A DNA stretch of 39,838 bases from Silene noctiflora (taxonomy: Eukaryota; Streptophyta; Magnoliopsida; Caryophyllales; Caryophyllaceae). Numbering within the stretch: the first letter of the stretch is position 1; each line of letters starts with the position of its first letter. The DNA is taken from assembly GCA_009801015.1 (NCBI GenBank), contig VHZZ01000395.1, positions 147,288 to 187,125 on the forward strand. Direction: 5' to 3'. The position numbers and the translations under genes were made by a program. Positions 1 through 11,200 of this stretch are shown piece after piece. Under the pieces are notes generated by a model. It did not search any database. It had not been told where the DNA came from and saw only the letters and a list, made by a program, of their open reading frames with translations.

Positions 1-684
1 GTTATGGTGTACTGATTTTAGATTTCCTTTTGTCAATTGAGGGAGTATGAAGAAATGAAGAAGGAAGATGAAGTTTTGAAGAATGGTAATTGAGAAATGG
101 AGACGGTGAAGAAGAAGAAAAAAAATAGAGGGCCCACACATGACCTGTTGGAAAACTGGTTCTAGCAGGTTAAATATGAGACGGGATCAATACAAGTTAA
201 ATGATAGGATAGATCAGATTAATATAGGATAATCAATAGGTTGGATTAAATGGGGAAGGGGAGACTTAGGATGGATTATTGTTATTAAATAACCCTAATT
301 ATTATATCATTAAATTATTATCATTAAATGGGGTAAATGCCTATATATATGGACTATGGTACATTGCAATTTGTAAGAAATAAGGTCATCGTAGATGATA
401 TACAATTCAATTGCAATGACAGCAATCTTTGTTTAATTTGATTTTATTTTTCTTTGTTGAATTTAAATTTCAACGTATAATGGTACGCACCAATCGGAAA
501 ATATTGACCTGGCTGTGAATTGTACAGTTATACAAGATTCTTCGTTGCATCAACTTTTAACGAGTAGAAGACTAGTCGCCCAAGAAGGAAGTGTTTAGAA
601 TGAGTACATAATCAATAATTCAAGATAATATTTAAGACAATAATAATAAATGTATTTAATTAGTACTCCGTAAAACAATACTAA

Positions 685-755
685 AGATGTCTTAATCTAG
701 TGATTATGAAGGAGGTATAACGAATAACAAGTCCAAGATTCGATTCCCCTCTTTT
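685..755 (+). repeat. possible tRNA-derived SINE head (box A/box B-like)
   Basis: A box A-like TCTAGTGATTATG is followed about 35 bases later by a box B-like AGATTCGATTCCCC. This pairing is typical of the pol III promoter of tRNA-derived plant SINEs. No clear 3' tail or target duplication was found, so this is a weak call. Confidence 0.3.
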
Positions 756-910
756 CCGATATTGTATTGTCTCTGTGGCTCATTCGATACCAAAAATCTT
801 AATTAGGAAAACAGTTCGCCATTATTTTTAAATTTTTAGTTTTTGAAATGTTTTTGTGTCTTTCAGACTTTAAATTTAACAAATACTTAGTAGTAATTTC
901 TGTGTGTCGG

Positions 911-964
911 AAATATTTGAGATTATTTAGAAATATTTGAGATTATTTAGAAATATTTGAGATT
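911..964. repeat. 20-bp tandem repeat, 2.7 copies
   Basis: The unit AAATATTTGAGATTATTTAG occurs twice perfectly (911-930, 931-950) and continues for 14 bases into a third copy. It is an AT-rich minisatellite with no coding potential. Confidence 0.85.
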
Positions 965-1507
965 TTAATTCATATTTAGTGAATACAACATATTGTCTAT
1001 TAATGAGTAGATTCAACATAAAAAGTAGATTGATCAATCATCATGTTCATTACATGTGTTTAATAATGTACTATTTTCAAAATAACGTCATTAATAGTTA
1101 AATCTGTTATTAAAATATTTTTAATCATCATAACTTTACAACCGTTATATATATTCTACCTAAATGCAACTTCTGTCATGGCCAAATAGTGTCTTGCTCT
1201 CGATAATAATGTCAAAATTTAGAATTAGTCACATTTTGAAATTAATCAACATTTAAATTATGATGTCATATTACTAATTGTTCAAAGGTATACGTAGTTG
1301 TACACAAGTACAATCAATGATGTGCCAACCATCGCATTGCATTTTGCCAGAGGTCAGAACGAAAAGTATCCATCACAAATAAAAATTATTTGTGTTAAAT
1401 AATATACTCGGTAGTTATTAACATTAAATACCTGTAATTAATATCCATCATCAAATTACAAAACTAATTAACCTAAAGTCTAAACCATGTACATCAGATA
1501 ATCCCAG

Positions 1508-2486
1508 ATGAGTATTACGAGCTAAGAAAAGTTTTGAAGGCAGCCGCGACAAAAGATAACACGGTAATACTAGCAACTTTGAACGAGGCATGGGCGGCAC
1601 CAAATTCCATATTTGACCTCTTCCTTGAGAGCTTCAGAATAGGGAATAACACGGCCAGACTCCTCGACCATCTACTTGTGATTGCCGTCGACGACAATGC
1701 CTATAACCGGTGCCGGTCATCGGTGTCTCATTGTTATTTTCTTAAAACTAATCACTCGTCTGAAATTGCTGGTCAAGCTGATTTTATGAGCCCACATTAT
1801 TTGGACATTATATGGCAAAGGCTTGCCTTCTCGCACACCATTCTAACTTTGGGTTACAATTTCGTCAACACGGTAATATTCCAATCATATTCGCCTATAT
1901 TTATTACTCCCTTTATCTAGGTCATTTGTTGTCCTTTAACAATAGTCTTATAAATTTGTTTCTTTATTCGATCTTCTAAGAGTTGAAATAATTTTCATTT
2001 TATGTTGTCCAGGATACAGATGTAATGTGGTTTCGAGATCCATTACCAATTTTCACACAAGAATTTGACTTCCAATTATCATGCGACAACTTCAACGGCA
2101 AGGAGAACGATTTTGAAAACCGTCCCAACGTAGGATTAATGTATATAAAATCCAACAATCGTACAATCAAATTTTACGATTTTTGGGTAAAAGCGCGACC
2201 CTACTTTCCTAAAATGCATGAGCAAGATGTGTTCAATGTTCTTAAACATGGCCAATTTATAAAGGAAATTGGATTAAAAGTAAGGTTCATGGATACAAAT
2301 TATTTCGGAGGGTTTTGCACACCAAGCAAAGATTTCAACAAGGTTTGCACCATGCATGCCAATTGTCGAGTCGGATTGCCACAGAAAATTGCTGATCTTA
2401 ATACTACACTTGAAGATTGGAAGAACTACACTTTATCGTCGAATAAAACATCGACACGATTCAAATGGAGGATAGAAAATGCATAG
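1508..2486 (+). CDS. DUF271-type glycosyltransferase (At4g15970-like), 5' incomplete
   Basis: Two exons, 1508-1872 and 2013-2486, join in frame across a GT-AG intron and end in TAG. The product (about 280 residues seen) matches the plant nucleotide-diphospho-sugar transferase family PF03407, whose members are usually Golgi type II membrane proteins of roughly 350 or more residues. Visible signatures are TVILATLNEAWAAPNS near the start, LDHLLVIAVD, the intron-spanning DTDVMWFRDP that supplies the DxD sugar-nucleotide and metal site, RPNVGLMYIKSNN, HEQDVFN, FMDTNYFGGFC and CTMHANC. The N-terminal exon that would hold the membrane anchor is not recognisable in the 1.5 kb upstream. The first visible codons read DEYYELRKVLKAAATKD behind an AG acceptor with a poor pyrimidine tract. 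The gene is therefore 5'-truncated (possibly a pseudogene) or its first exon lies outside the window. Substrate unknown. Confidence 0.8.
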
Positions 2487-2739
2487 CATATGTGTTTTGC
2501 TGGGTTTCTATTTTACTTCTTTCATACACACTTTTTCGGCCGTTGTCATCATCGTTGTACACTTGTACCCTTCCTCCTTGTAAACACTTCTCATTTCAAC
2601 TTTTCAAGTATATTGTTCGACAATGTACCTCTTGTCTTTCCGCTTGTTCGTTTCAGCTAAATTGAGGTCAAAAGAAACAAGAAGCTCTAACTTATGATAC
2701 ATATGTACAGAAAAACAGTGAATTAACATCAACTATTAG

Positions 2740-5700
2740 TTAACATCGGGTAGCTAAGCTTAATAAAATCAAGTCTTTGTGGAAACTTTTTAGGTCGAGT
2801 TGAGAATCCTTCTTCAGACAATTGAAGATCATTTCCGTCAACTTTCCTGATTCCCTTTTTTGCCCATATGATGCATGGACAAGATTCTTCTTTTCCTTAA
2901 ACATAGGAACGTATAAATCAAGGATGTGGTGAAGAGAAACGGATTGACCTTCCCCTTCTTCCATGGCAAAAGCAGTCCTGCCGTCCTTGGTGATAAGCTG
3001 TAGAGCAAGAAGTCCGAATGCAAATACATCAGCTTTGACAGTAGCCACACCTGATGGTCAAGAATGAAAGAGAGACGAGTCATGACACTGGCGCACGGCA
3101 AGGAAAAATAATTTGTGTCAAATTGTGTACTAGCAGCTTAGGAGAAGAAGATATACTCGTTGCCAACACACAAAATGAAAAACCAAAGTTGAGTACTGAG
3201 TACTGCAAAAAGCAAAAGAATACTCGGTATCCATTGCCATAAAAGTTTGAAGGTTACTATGACCACATATTAAGGTGGTATTGGCCGCATTTACTGCACT
3301 AGGATTGAAATTAGGTCGGACCAAGTGACCAACTAATTTCTACAAACACAGAATAACATACCTTCTTGTTTTGCAGGATAATATCTCGGACTAGAGTTGA
3401 TGCTTTTTTCGCCTTCCACTACGCATTGCCTAAAATCAATGAGTTTAGGCACAAAATCCTGTAAAATGCTTACCAAAGCTTGCATCAGTTAAATTAAATG
3501 ACAGTAAAGATACAAGTAAGAGACATACGACAAAAAAATTCTGAAACTATTTTTTTTTCCAGAAAGAGCCCAATAAAGTACCTCAGTCACTAATACATTG
3601 TTGGTGCTGATATTAGAATGCACAAATGGTCCTTCTGGATGACTATGAAGAAACGCCAGCGCAGAAACAGTTCCTTTGAGAATCTTAACAGCTTGTTCCC
3701 ATGTCAAGCCTGCTTGATCAAAAGTAATTTAAATGTTTTATTTGTCTGCCAAGAAAGTTGTATCTTGGTTATCTTAGAGAACTGGAAAGCACTGGAAAAG
3801 ACTGAGACAAAGTGAATAACAGACGGAGAGAGGCAAGATAAACAAAATCCATGAATTGAATATGTCAAAGAGCATATGAAAATATTACACTAAACACAAT
3901 CGGATCGAGCTAGAATCAGAGACATAGAAAATAGTAGTAGTAGTAAGAACTCAGCTAACCTTCAACAAGTTTTGATAACGGCTTTGCCTGGAACATCTCA
4001 TAAACAAGGTAAAAGTTCTCCTTCGTCTCACAGTACCCAACCAAATCAATGATATTTCGGTGTTTAAGAGAACGCAATTTCAACTCATTCTGCAGTTTAA
4101 ATTTATAAATATATAAGTATAACTACAAGGGAACAATGGTGGAAAACATGGTAACTGAATTCACTCAACGCCAGTGACCAGAATCACGAGTATCCATATT
4201 CCTGATTCATACAGTTGTTTTTAATTAATATCTATGCATACTGCGAATTAGTCAATCTTTGTGAAGATGCTACGATAAAGAGCAGGGTAATGATGCATCA
4301 TCAAAATTATCAGACAAGGGTAATGAAAAAAAAAAAAATCTAAATTCGAGTATCACAAATAACTGCGGTCTTCAATAATTACAAAGAAACTAAGTTAATA
4401 AGACTTGATTGATCATGGTAAACAAATTTGTTAGAGAACCTCAGCTATTAGTTCTCCTAATAGAAAAAAATTAAGGAATGTACTGTAAAAGAGAACGAAA
4501 TTAGGTTGGTAAATATGATTTACGAACTCTCCTTCTATGCTAATTAACCCCGTGAGTCGTGCGTGACAACTGTAGCTCCCTATTTTGTCAGCTGAAAAAA
4601 GATTGGACCAGTTTCACGGTTTCACCTTCCTATTAGCAGTAAAAAATCTCAACCAAAGATAGGGCGAGAAAGCTGACAAGTAAAAACAAATGCCACTCAA
4701 ATTGAAATATATATTTCAGTTTAGAAACATTTTGAGGGATGGAACGAATTAAGAGAGTATATGCCATTATGTCGTTGATAAAGGGAGGCAGAAAGCTATA
4801 AAAGATTAACAATTGCAATCAACTAAGGTAGACACGGAACGAAAATTTCACCCCGCAAGTTGCAGGAGCCATTGAGGCACTGGGGTAATGTTGTTGTTGT
4901 TGTTGTTGTATCAGCACACAAAAAGAACTTGATATGATAGCAGGGACTCAGGGAGTAGACAAGATCAAAGAAGTTAAAAGACAAAAGTAAAAGGCTGAAA
5001 ACTCGGCAGTAAACACTAACAAGCGACATCATGTTGGCTGCTCTAGGTTTAAGCTTTTCAGATAGTACTCAGGTTTGGAAAAGAGAAAATTTGGTACCGC
5101 AAAATGGATCTAAGAGCAAAGGATATCAAGATAAAAAGGAGCTATGGTATTCATGTAGCAGAGCAACAGTTAGGTAATCACTTGGAGAAAATAGTGTGTG
5201 CGAATATGTGATCATTAAACTTCAGTCTACAAGTCTACAATTGAAGTGATTAATGTCTATGCCGAACTTAAATTTATACTACATTGATTTTTTCCTAAGA
5301 ATTGCAAATTTTATACTGCTATGCTGCCAACAGGTAGAACTTAATTGAACAACTTCAGGCATAAACTACTCAAAGCCGAAAGCATGATCATAACTCTTAA
5401 CATACTTTGAATTGCAAATGAAGACTTTCTTCTTGGTCTCCTCCACGAGGCTGTGACACTCTAATTGCAACCTCTATCTCTTTGAGATCGTAAGAATTGT
5501 TTGCTGGAATACGACGTAGGAATATGTCACCAAATGCATCTACATTGCCAATTGGTTTCTGACTAAGAAATGCTTGAACATCTTCAAATTTGAACTCCAT
5601 ATTCTGCGCACCCATAAAAGAAAAAGCACAGTTCATTGTGAAATGTGAATAATATAAACTAGCAGCGCTCATCAATGCAAGAAAAAGCACAGTTCATTGT

Positions 5701-6835
5701 GAATAATATAAGCTAACAGTGCTCATCAATTCAATTATTCAGTTTTCGGATCAACATTCACTTCATACAAAATCAATAAAAATACTTTGAAATCAAGCAA
5801 ATCCGAATTACTTTACATGTAAAATTATTACTCTAATCCTTTGATGGAAAAAAAAAATTATTACTCTAATCATCAACAATGTAAGAAATCTCAAATATGG
5901 AAATTCATATGAACTAGTTAAATAAAAGATCAGTCCTTTTTTACCAATCCACAACTACAAGTCTACAAACAATTCAAACACCATCATTTGCTCTTCTCTA
6001 AAAGCATGATGACTAATTCATCAAAATGTATACAATTGACGGATGAAATGGGCGAAGGCAATCGAAATACTAAGAATTAGTTAAAAAAATCGTTAAGAAA
6101 AAGGTCCAAATTTTGCCAACTATGAGAAAATTCAAGTATTGTGTTGCTAACAAAAGGCCACGAGGGTCAGGGCATAAGGTTGCGTACATCTGAGACCCAC
6201 CCCTTTATCGTCACAGCCATTCAGTCACCGGGTTATGGTGTTGTTGTTGTATTAGGAAAATCAAGTATTGGGTAAGGGCGTAAAGCTGCCCACATCCTAC
6301 ACCCTTACCCCGCAATTTGCAGGAGCCACTAGGGTAATGTTGTTGTACGAGGAAAATCAAGTATTGGAAATTAATCTATGAACTATAAATAAAAATTCAG
6401 TCTTTCTAATTAATTCAAACAAAATCATAAAACCATGATTACTCCATATTCTTATTGATGGATTAATACACGGAAATCGAAGTTGAATTGGAAGAAGACA
6501 AACAGAATATCAATTAAGAAACCCAATTTGCAATTATGTGAAAAATCAAGTATTGGGAAGTAATCAACAAGAAAGAAACGAGTTAACAATCTTCACAATT
6601 GAATATAAATCAACCAATAGTTAGATTTAAAGGTAAAATAGGGGTTAAATTGGAGTACCTTGAGTATAAATCGCGAGGGAAGATCGGTGATTATGAGCTT
6701 ATAATCAGTAAGCTTGGTTACGAATTGCAAACTATTCCCGTCACGGTGCCTTTGTGTAGCTCGAGTTCGAGTATCATAAGGAGTGATTAGGGAACCGTTG
6801 AAGGGGCAAATAAGACCCATAGACATTACGTGCAA
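2740..6835 (-). CDS. receptor-like cytoplasmic kinase-type pseudokinase, six exons
   Basis: Exons, in transcript order on the minus strand: 6835 (or 6820)-6659, 5603-5406, 4089-3960, 3709-3582, 3458-3362, 3050-2740. All join in frame at GT-AG sites and give about 346 residues. The kinase fold is recognisable: NMEFKFEDVQAFL before the domain, strand beta3 as VAIRV, helix C and hinge as SLKHRNIIDLVGYC and FYLVYEMF, catalytic loop as VHSNISTNNVLV, activation segment as LIDFRQC, and ADVFAFGLLALQLIT for subdomain IX. Every catalytic signature is changed: VAIK lysine to arginine, HRD..K to HSN..S, DFG to DFR, and the APE position reads AKQ. It is thus predicted to be catalytically dead and to act, if at all, as a scaffold or decoy (inference; plant ZED1/RKS1-type pseudokinases are a precedent, but I do not claim orthology). 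The candidate starts lie inside a transposon arm. MGLIC at 6820 looks like an acylation signal. The gene ends 254 bp from the convergent glycosyltransferase. Confidence 0.75.
4850..4910 (+). repeat. SINE 3' fragment with TTG tail
   Basis: The sequence CCCCGCAAGTTGCAGGAGCC, then ATTGAGGCACTGGGGTAATG and a (TTG)n tail, is shared with copies near 6300 and 16790. Plant TS-type SINEs end in TTG repeats. Only the 3' end is present, inside intron 2 of the pseudokinase gene. Confidence 0.6.
5618..5731. repeat. tandem duplication next to a splice acceptor
   Basis: About 55-60 bp containing AAAAAGCACAGTTCATTGTG and GCTCATCAAT is present twice (5618-5678 and 5679-5731, the second slightly shortened). 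On the minus strand the proximal copy forms the pyrimidine-rich stretch just upstream of the acceptor of pseudokinase exon 2. Confidence 0.7.
6157..6253 (+). repeat. SINE 3' fragment with TTG tail (copy A of a tandem pair)
   Basis: The segment GGGCATAAGGTTGCGTACAT, followed by an ACCCACCCCTTT stretch and a GTTGTTGTTGT tail, has the layout of the other TTG-tailed SINE ends here. It lies in intron 1 of the pseudokinase, bounded by repeats of GAAAATCAAGTATTG-like sequence on both sides. Confidence 0.55.
6254..6367 (+). mobile_element. truncated SINE with perfect 18-bp target-site duplication (copy B)
   Basis: A 78-bp insert (6272-6349) that ends GCAATTTGCAGGAGCC...GGTAATGTTGTTG is flanked by the identical 18-mer AGGAAAATCAAGTATTGG at 6254-6271 and 6350-6367. 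This is a retroposition signature. The insert lacks the tRNA-like head, so it is a 5'-truncated copy. A third, one-base-variant copy of the direct repeat precedes copy A near 6125. Confidence 0.65.
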
Positions 6836-7552
6836 ATTAGCTCCATAAGTTTATACAAGTGTAAATTAACCCATTGGTTACACCCCATTTGCAATTAAGC
6901 CCAATTGCAGATATTTAGGTAAATTTCTCGCCGGAAAAAGATGACAAGGCATCGAAAAAATAACTAGAATTAAATCAAATAAAATAAAGGCACCTATCAG
7001 AGGAGATTTGTAGTAGATACCAATACCCCTACACAATGATTGCTTCTTTATTTTTACCAAAACATGACCACAACTAGATAAGGGAACTAAAAATCAAAGA
7101 GCAAGAGCAAGTCACAAAATCCAAAATTATCACAAAAGACGATCTTAAATTAGTTGAAGTGATTCCCAAATTCTTTCCTAATAAGTTTTTGTTAAGTGGA
7201 TGACGAAAAACAATGGTACATATGCAAAGCACCGCGTACTCAATGACTCGTATGAAACTATGAATCAAACCAAGCATGAGAAAAAAAGAATAAGACAGAC
7301 ATCATAATTACCTCTCATATGAATCAAACCAGTAGAGTGTTTACTGTTTTTTTTTTTTAATTTAATTTAATCCTAGTCATTATTCCGGTGCCAATTCATT
7401 TTTTTTTCCGTCGAAAAATTTACCTAAATATCTCTAATTGGGCTTTAATTGCACATGGGGTATAACTAATGGGGTTAATTTGCACTTGTAGAAAGTTATG
7501 GGGCTAATTTGCACATAGTGTCAAACGTATGAGGCTTATTTGCCACTTCCCC
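6794..7552. mobile_element. Mutator-like MITE with ~150-bp terminal inverted repeats
   Basis: The left arm (about 6797-6947) and the right arm (about 7404-7552) are imperfect reverse complements over about 150 bp; both contain the motif series GGCAAATAAG, GTGCAAATTAG, ACAAGTG and ATATTTAGGTAAATTT in the same order. Flanks GATTAGGGA (6785-6793) and GATTAAAGA (7553-7561) form a 9-bp target duplication with two mismatches, as Mutator-like elements make. There is no transposase ORF, so the element is non-autonomous. The left arm supplies the candidate start codons of the pseudokinase gene. Confidence 0.75.
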
Positions 7553-7843
7553 GATTAAAGAACTTACGAAGTATCTAGTGATAGTTTGGCCAATCTCTCG
7601 AGTAGAGTCAAAATCTCAATTCTATTAAATTTGGATTTCAGTGAAGTGAAAGTGGCCTGTGACCCCGTGTCAATATGATTAAAATGGAAATTGGTAGAGA
7701 CTCGAGATGACCTTTACTCACCAATGACTTATCTCGATAATGACTCGATTATGAATCAACTTTAATAGTTAAAACGTTAAAATCTATCTAAATAGGAGTT
7801 AGTTAACCCTATCATGAATCAGTTTTAATAGTTACTCGATCAT

Positions 7844-7942
7844 GAATCATTTAAACCACTTTGATTTATCGGTAAATCTGAAATATTTCAGATTTACCGA
7901 TGAACCAGATTTACAGATAAACTAAAGCGGTTTAAATGATTC
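7844..7942. repeat. long hairpin containing a perfect 32-bp palindrome
   Basis: Positions 7869-7900 are a perfect palindrome centred on GAAATATTTC (left half TCGGTAAATCTGAAAT). Outer arms GAATCATTTAAACC at 7844 and GGTTTAAATGATTC ending at 7942 extend the imperfect hairpin to 99 bp. It may be the core of a small foldback element in the spacer upstream of the BRIZ gene. Confidence 0.8.
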
Positions 7943-7967
7943 ACAAAACCGAAAATTTTTCGGTCTA

Positions 7968-8072
7968 TATCAGTTCGGATTCGATTCGACTTCCTAGCAA
8001 ACCATTAACTCAATTAAATGGTCAGTTCGGATTCGATTTGATTCGACTTGATAGCAAACCATTAAACCGAAC
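7968..8072. repeat. two imperfect tandem copies of a CAGTTCGGATTCGAT repeat
   Basis: CAGTTCGGATTCGATTCGAC, then TAGCAAACCATTAA, occurs twice about 50 bp apart, with TTGATTCGACTTGA variation in the second copy. It resembles the dispersed TTCGGTTCGGATT-type repeats common in plant spacers and lies about 150 bp upstream of the BRIZ start. Confidence 0.5.
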
Positions 8073-8118
8073 CCGTGAATCCATGATCCTTGAAAAATGG
8101 ACCAATTGATGTTGGGTG

Positions 8119-8126
8119 TATAAATA
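8119..8126 (+). promoter_or_regulatory. candidate TATA box of the BRIZ-type gene
   Basis: TATAAATA sits 97 bp upstream of the predicted ATG at 8216. This spacing would leave a leader of about 65 bases. It is a motif match only. Confidence 0.4.
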
Positions 8127-8215
8127 CGTTCGATTTTTGACAAAGGAAATTACACTCTACCGTACCTTACAATACAAGAAAAATACAACAAATTTTCAAG
8201 CCTCAATCAGCACTA

Positions 8216-11200
8216 ATGTCAGAGTCAACGTCAACACCGCCGGAAAATCACACATCATCACCGGCGGCCATGGATTCCGACGAAATATCGACAAAAGCAC
8301 TACCGTTCTCATCCGGAAACCCTAGAATTGAAGAAACTCGCGGTCTCCTCCATTATTTCTCTCACTCTCTCCATCCTCCTTCTTCTTCACACCTCCCTGT
8401 AATTCCTACTTCTCTCTTTTTTCCTTTTTTTTTTCTTTTTTTTTTTTTTAAAAAATATTTGCTTCAATATATCGTATATAGCATATAATTACACGTCTCA
8501 TTCATTTGTTTACATTTTTTTTAGCGAGAGGTATCGAAGGTAAACAAATGATTGTATTATACTTTTGGTTCCGCTCAGTAGACTCTTGAATTTTTGCGGA
8601 AAGTATAATGACAAGTTTTGCTTGCAATTAGGCGCTTGAATGGTTGTGGAGTAATAGTTTTCGTTGTGCGAGGATTAGTTTCCGATTAACCTTGGACTAT
8701 AATGTTCTTTAAGCACCATTAACCTTGGACTCTAAAGTTTTTAGGTTTAGTTCAGGGGATCGTTCTGAACATGTAGATTTGCAATTAGTTTGCAAGAATT
8801 TAGTTTGACATGTATGGCATGTGCGATGTACTCCCTCCGTCCCGGTCATTTGTTTACCTTTGATTTTGTCACAAAGACCAAGGAAAGAGGAAGGGGCCAA
8901 TTATTAGATGATAAGTGGACCAAATTGAGTGTGTAGGATCAAATTGCCCATCAATGGCATTCCTAAAATAGAAAGGTAAATAATTGACTCACCCCAAAAT
9001 GGAATAGGTAAACAAATGACTGAGACGGAGGGAGTAATATTTAGCACACATCTCATAGATGGTGGGATAATACGCGTTGTGTTCTGCAAAACTGATTATT
9101 GATATGGTCCTATTTTACAATTGATTGCATTTTTGGTTGATCATTGGCCACTTTTATAGTTTGAACTACTGTGCATTGTGCAAGTGCTAATTTAAAATTG
9201 GGAATTTAAAATAAAAGATGGACCGTTACTGCCAAATGATAGAAGTGGTTACCAATTTTTTAGCAACTAGCAAAATGGAAAACTAGGATGGGATGGGAGA
9301 CTAGTGGTAGAAACTTGGATTAGGAAAGAGTTTGATGGCTAAACGTACACTTTGGACTGTTTGAAGTTTGAACTGTTGTTTTGTGTTGGAGTTATTGATT
9401 TACTGTATTTTTTAGGCTATTTATGCCAGGAAGAATTGTCTTGAAGAATGATGTTCTATAGATTTGTATGGCTAAACTTGGGTACAGTCGTACAGATAAG
9501 GCCTGTGTATAGAATATAGATTTGTATGGCTAGATAGTTTGCTCTATGTATTGAGATGACCTATGTATAGAGTACATGAACAAGTGGTGTAGCTTGGTTG
9601 GGTAGCTCTTAACAGTCTCCCTGCTGCTAATTGCTAACATTGAATGAATGGATGGCAAAGAAAAGAATAGAATGAGAATCCGAGGTTGTTTCTTCGCTGT
9701 CTCCATGGTGGGGTTTATTTTGGCATTATGGTGCGAATGAAGCATTTGACTTACATGTTGTTGGAAGAAATTTGTGGTATTATGTTTACACTATTTAACC
9801 ATGACGATGATGATAATTTTGGGTGGTCATACCATGTAACCATGACGATGATGATGATTTTGGGTGGTTATGTGAGTTTTGCGTAATGTTGGAAAAAATT
9901 AAAACTCGGATGATCAGAGATGCGGTGCTTGGGATTTTTATGCCTGTTTGGACAACATTTGAGGAGGGAAGGAAACGGTTGGTGGATGGAAGGGAAGGGA
10001 AGGGAGGGGAAGGGTGTAAGGTAGTTTTTTTACTACTTTTTCCTCCAGATCTTCTCAATGGTGGAAGGGTTTTGATTTGGCTTGGAGGAGGAGAAATAGT
10101 TCTCTTAATTTCCTCTGTAGGCTATTTGCTAACCAGTAACTGCGAATTTGGTATTTCTCTCTGCCCCCTTCCTCCCTTTACCTCCAATTCCCTCTATCCA
10201 AACAAGTCTAGGTGGAGCTTACGAGTCTTTGAAGGACGATCATCTTTTTACTTTGATGCCTGTCTCAAACCATGTGTTGTGTACAACTTTACGATGTGAA
10301 ATTGGCGTCAAGTAGCTCGCCTATGTGACAATTTTACGTCCACCGTTCTCGCTTCCTTTGACTTCTAAGAAATTGGCTTTGTCTATAAGTGGTGTTTTTT
10401 AGCTTCTTTACAGATCTCAGAGATGGTTACCAAGCGTGTTAGCTTTATCATGTTATTTATTTCTTTTTCTTCTGATCTCCTTTGAAATTTGTTGCCCCTA
10501 AATTCTTCTCTCTTTTAAATGTTGGTATATTAAGGTTCTCAAGATGCTTATTAATTGAGTTAAATCACTGAGTTCTATACTGGTAGGAGTCTAAACTAAC
10601 CATTTTGATGTCCTATAGGCGGAGAGAAAGCCTCTTGTATGTGTTATTGGAGTGCCAAATCACATGACATATGCAGATTTTTGCCAGTTTTGTGGTTCTT
10701 TTGTTCAGCACATGCTTGAAATGCGAATTGTGAGGTAAGGATATTGTGTCTTTGTTTGACCGAAAAGACTCGTGATCCCTTTGTGTTTTGAATGAGCCAT
10801 TGACTTGTATTACTGTGTCCAGGAATGATGAAATGGAGGATAAATATATTGTTCTCATCAGGTTTGACAGCCAGGGCATTACAGATGAATTCCACAAGCA
10901 TTTCAATGGGCAACACTTTTCCTCTCTTGAGGTTGTATTCTCCAATTATGGTATTATATTACCACGATTGTTTCTATCACGTATAATGATCATCATTGAT
11001 TAATAGAAACCTAACTGGGTTTTTATGTAGTCAGAGTTGTGTGACGTGCTTTTCATGATCGATGTGCAATACACTGGCTCAATCGAACACGCACAACCTT
11101 CTCTTCTGAACTCAAGTGAACAGCCGACATGTCCAGTTTGCTTGGGTATGCTTTTCAAAATTATTTGACTCTCGTGTCATAATTTTTGGTGCTTTACTGC

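Larger units (their letters stand above)
1..1507. other. AT-rich spacer upstream of the glycosyltransferase exons
   Basis: No coding exon could be recognised here on either strand. The stretch is AT-rich and contains a short 20-bp tandem repeat (911-964) and a weak SINE-like head near 690-750, both listed separately. The missing first exon of the neighbouring glycosyltransferase was looked for and not found. Confidence 0.5.

Noticed and set aside
4904-4910. TTG runs as coding polyglutamine or polyvaline
   Set aside because: All TTG runs here are tails of SINE fragments within introns.
9823-10299. 158-residue + strand frame
   Set aside because: It runs through a tandem repeat and a G-rich MITE inside BRIZ intron 1, with no family resemblance.
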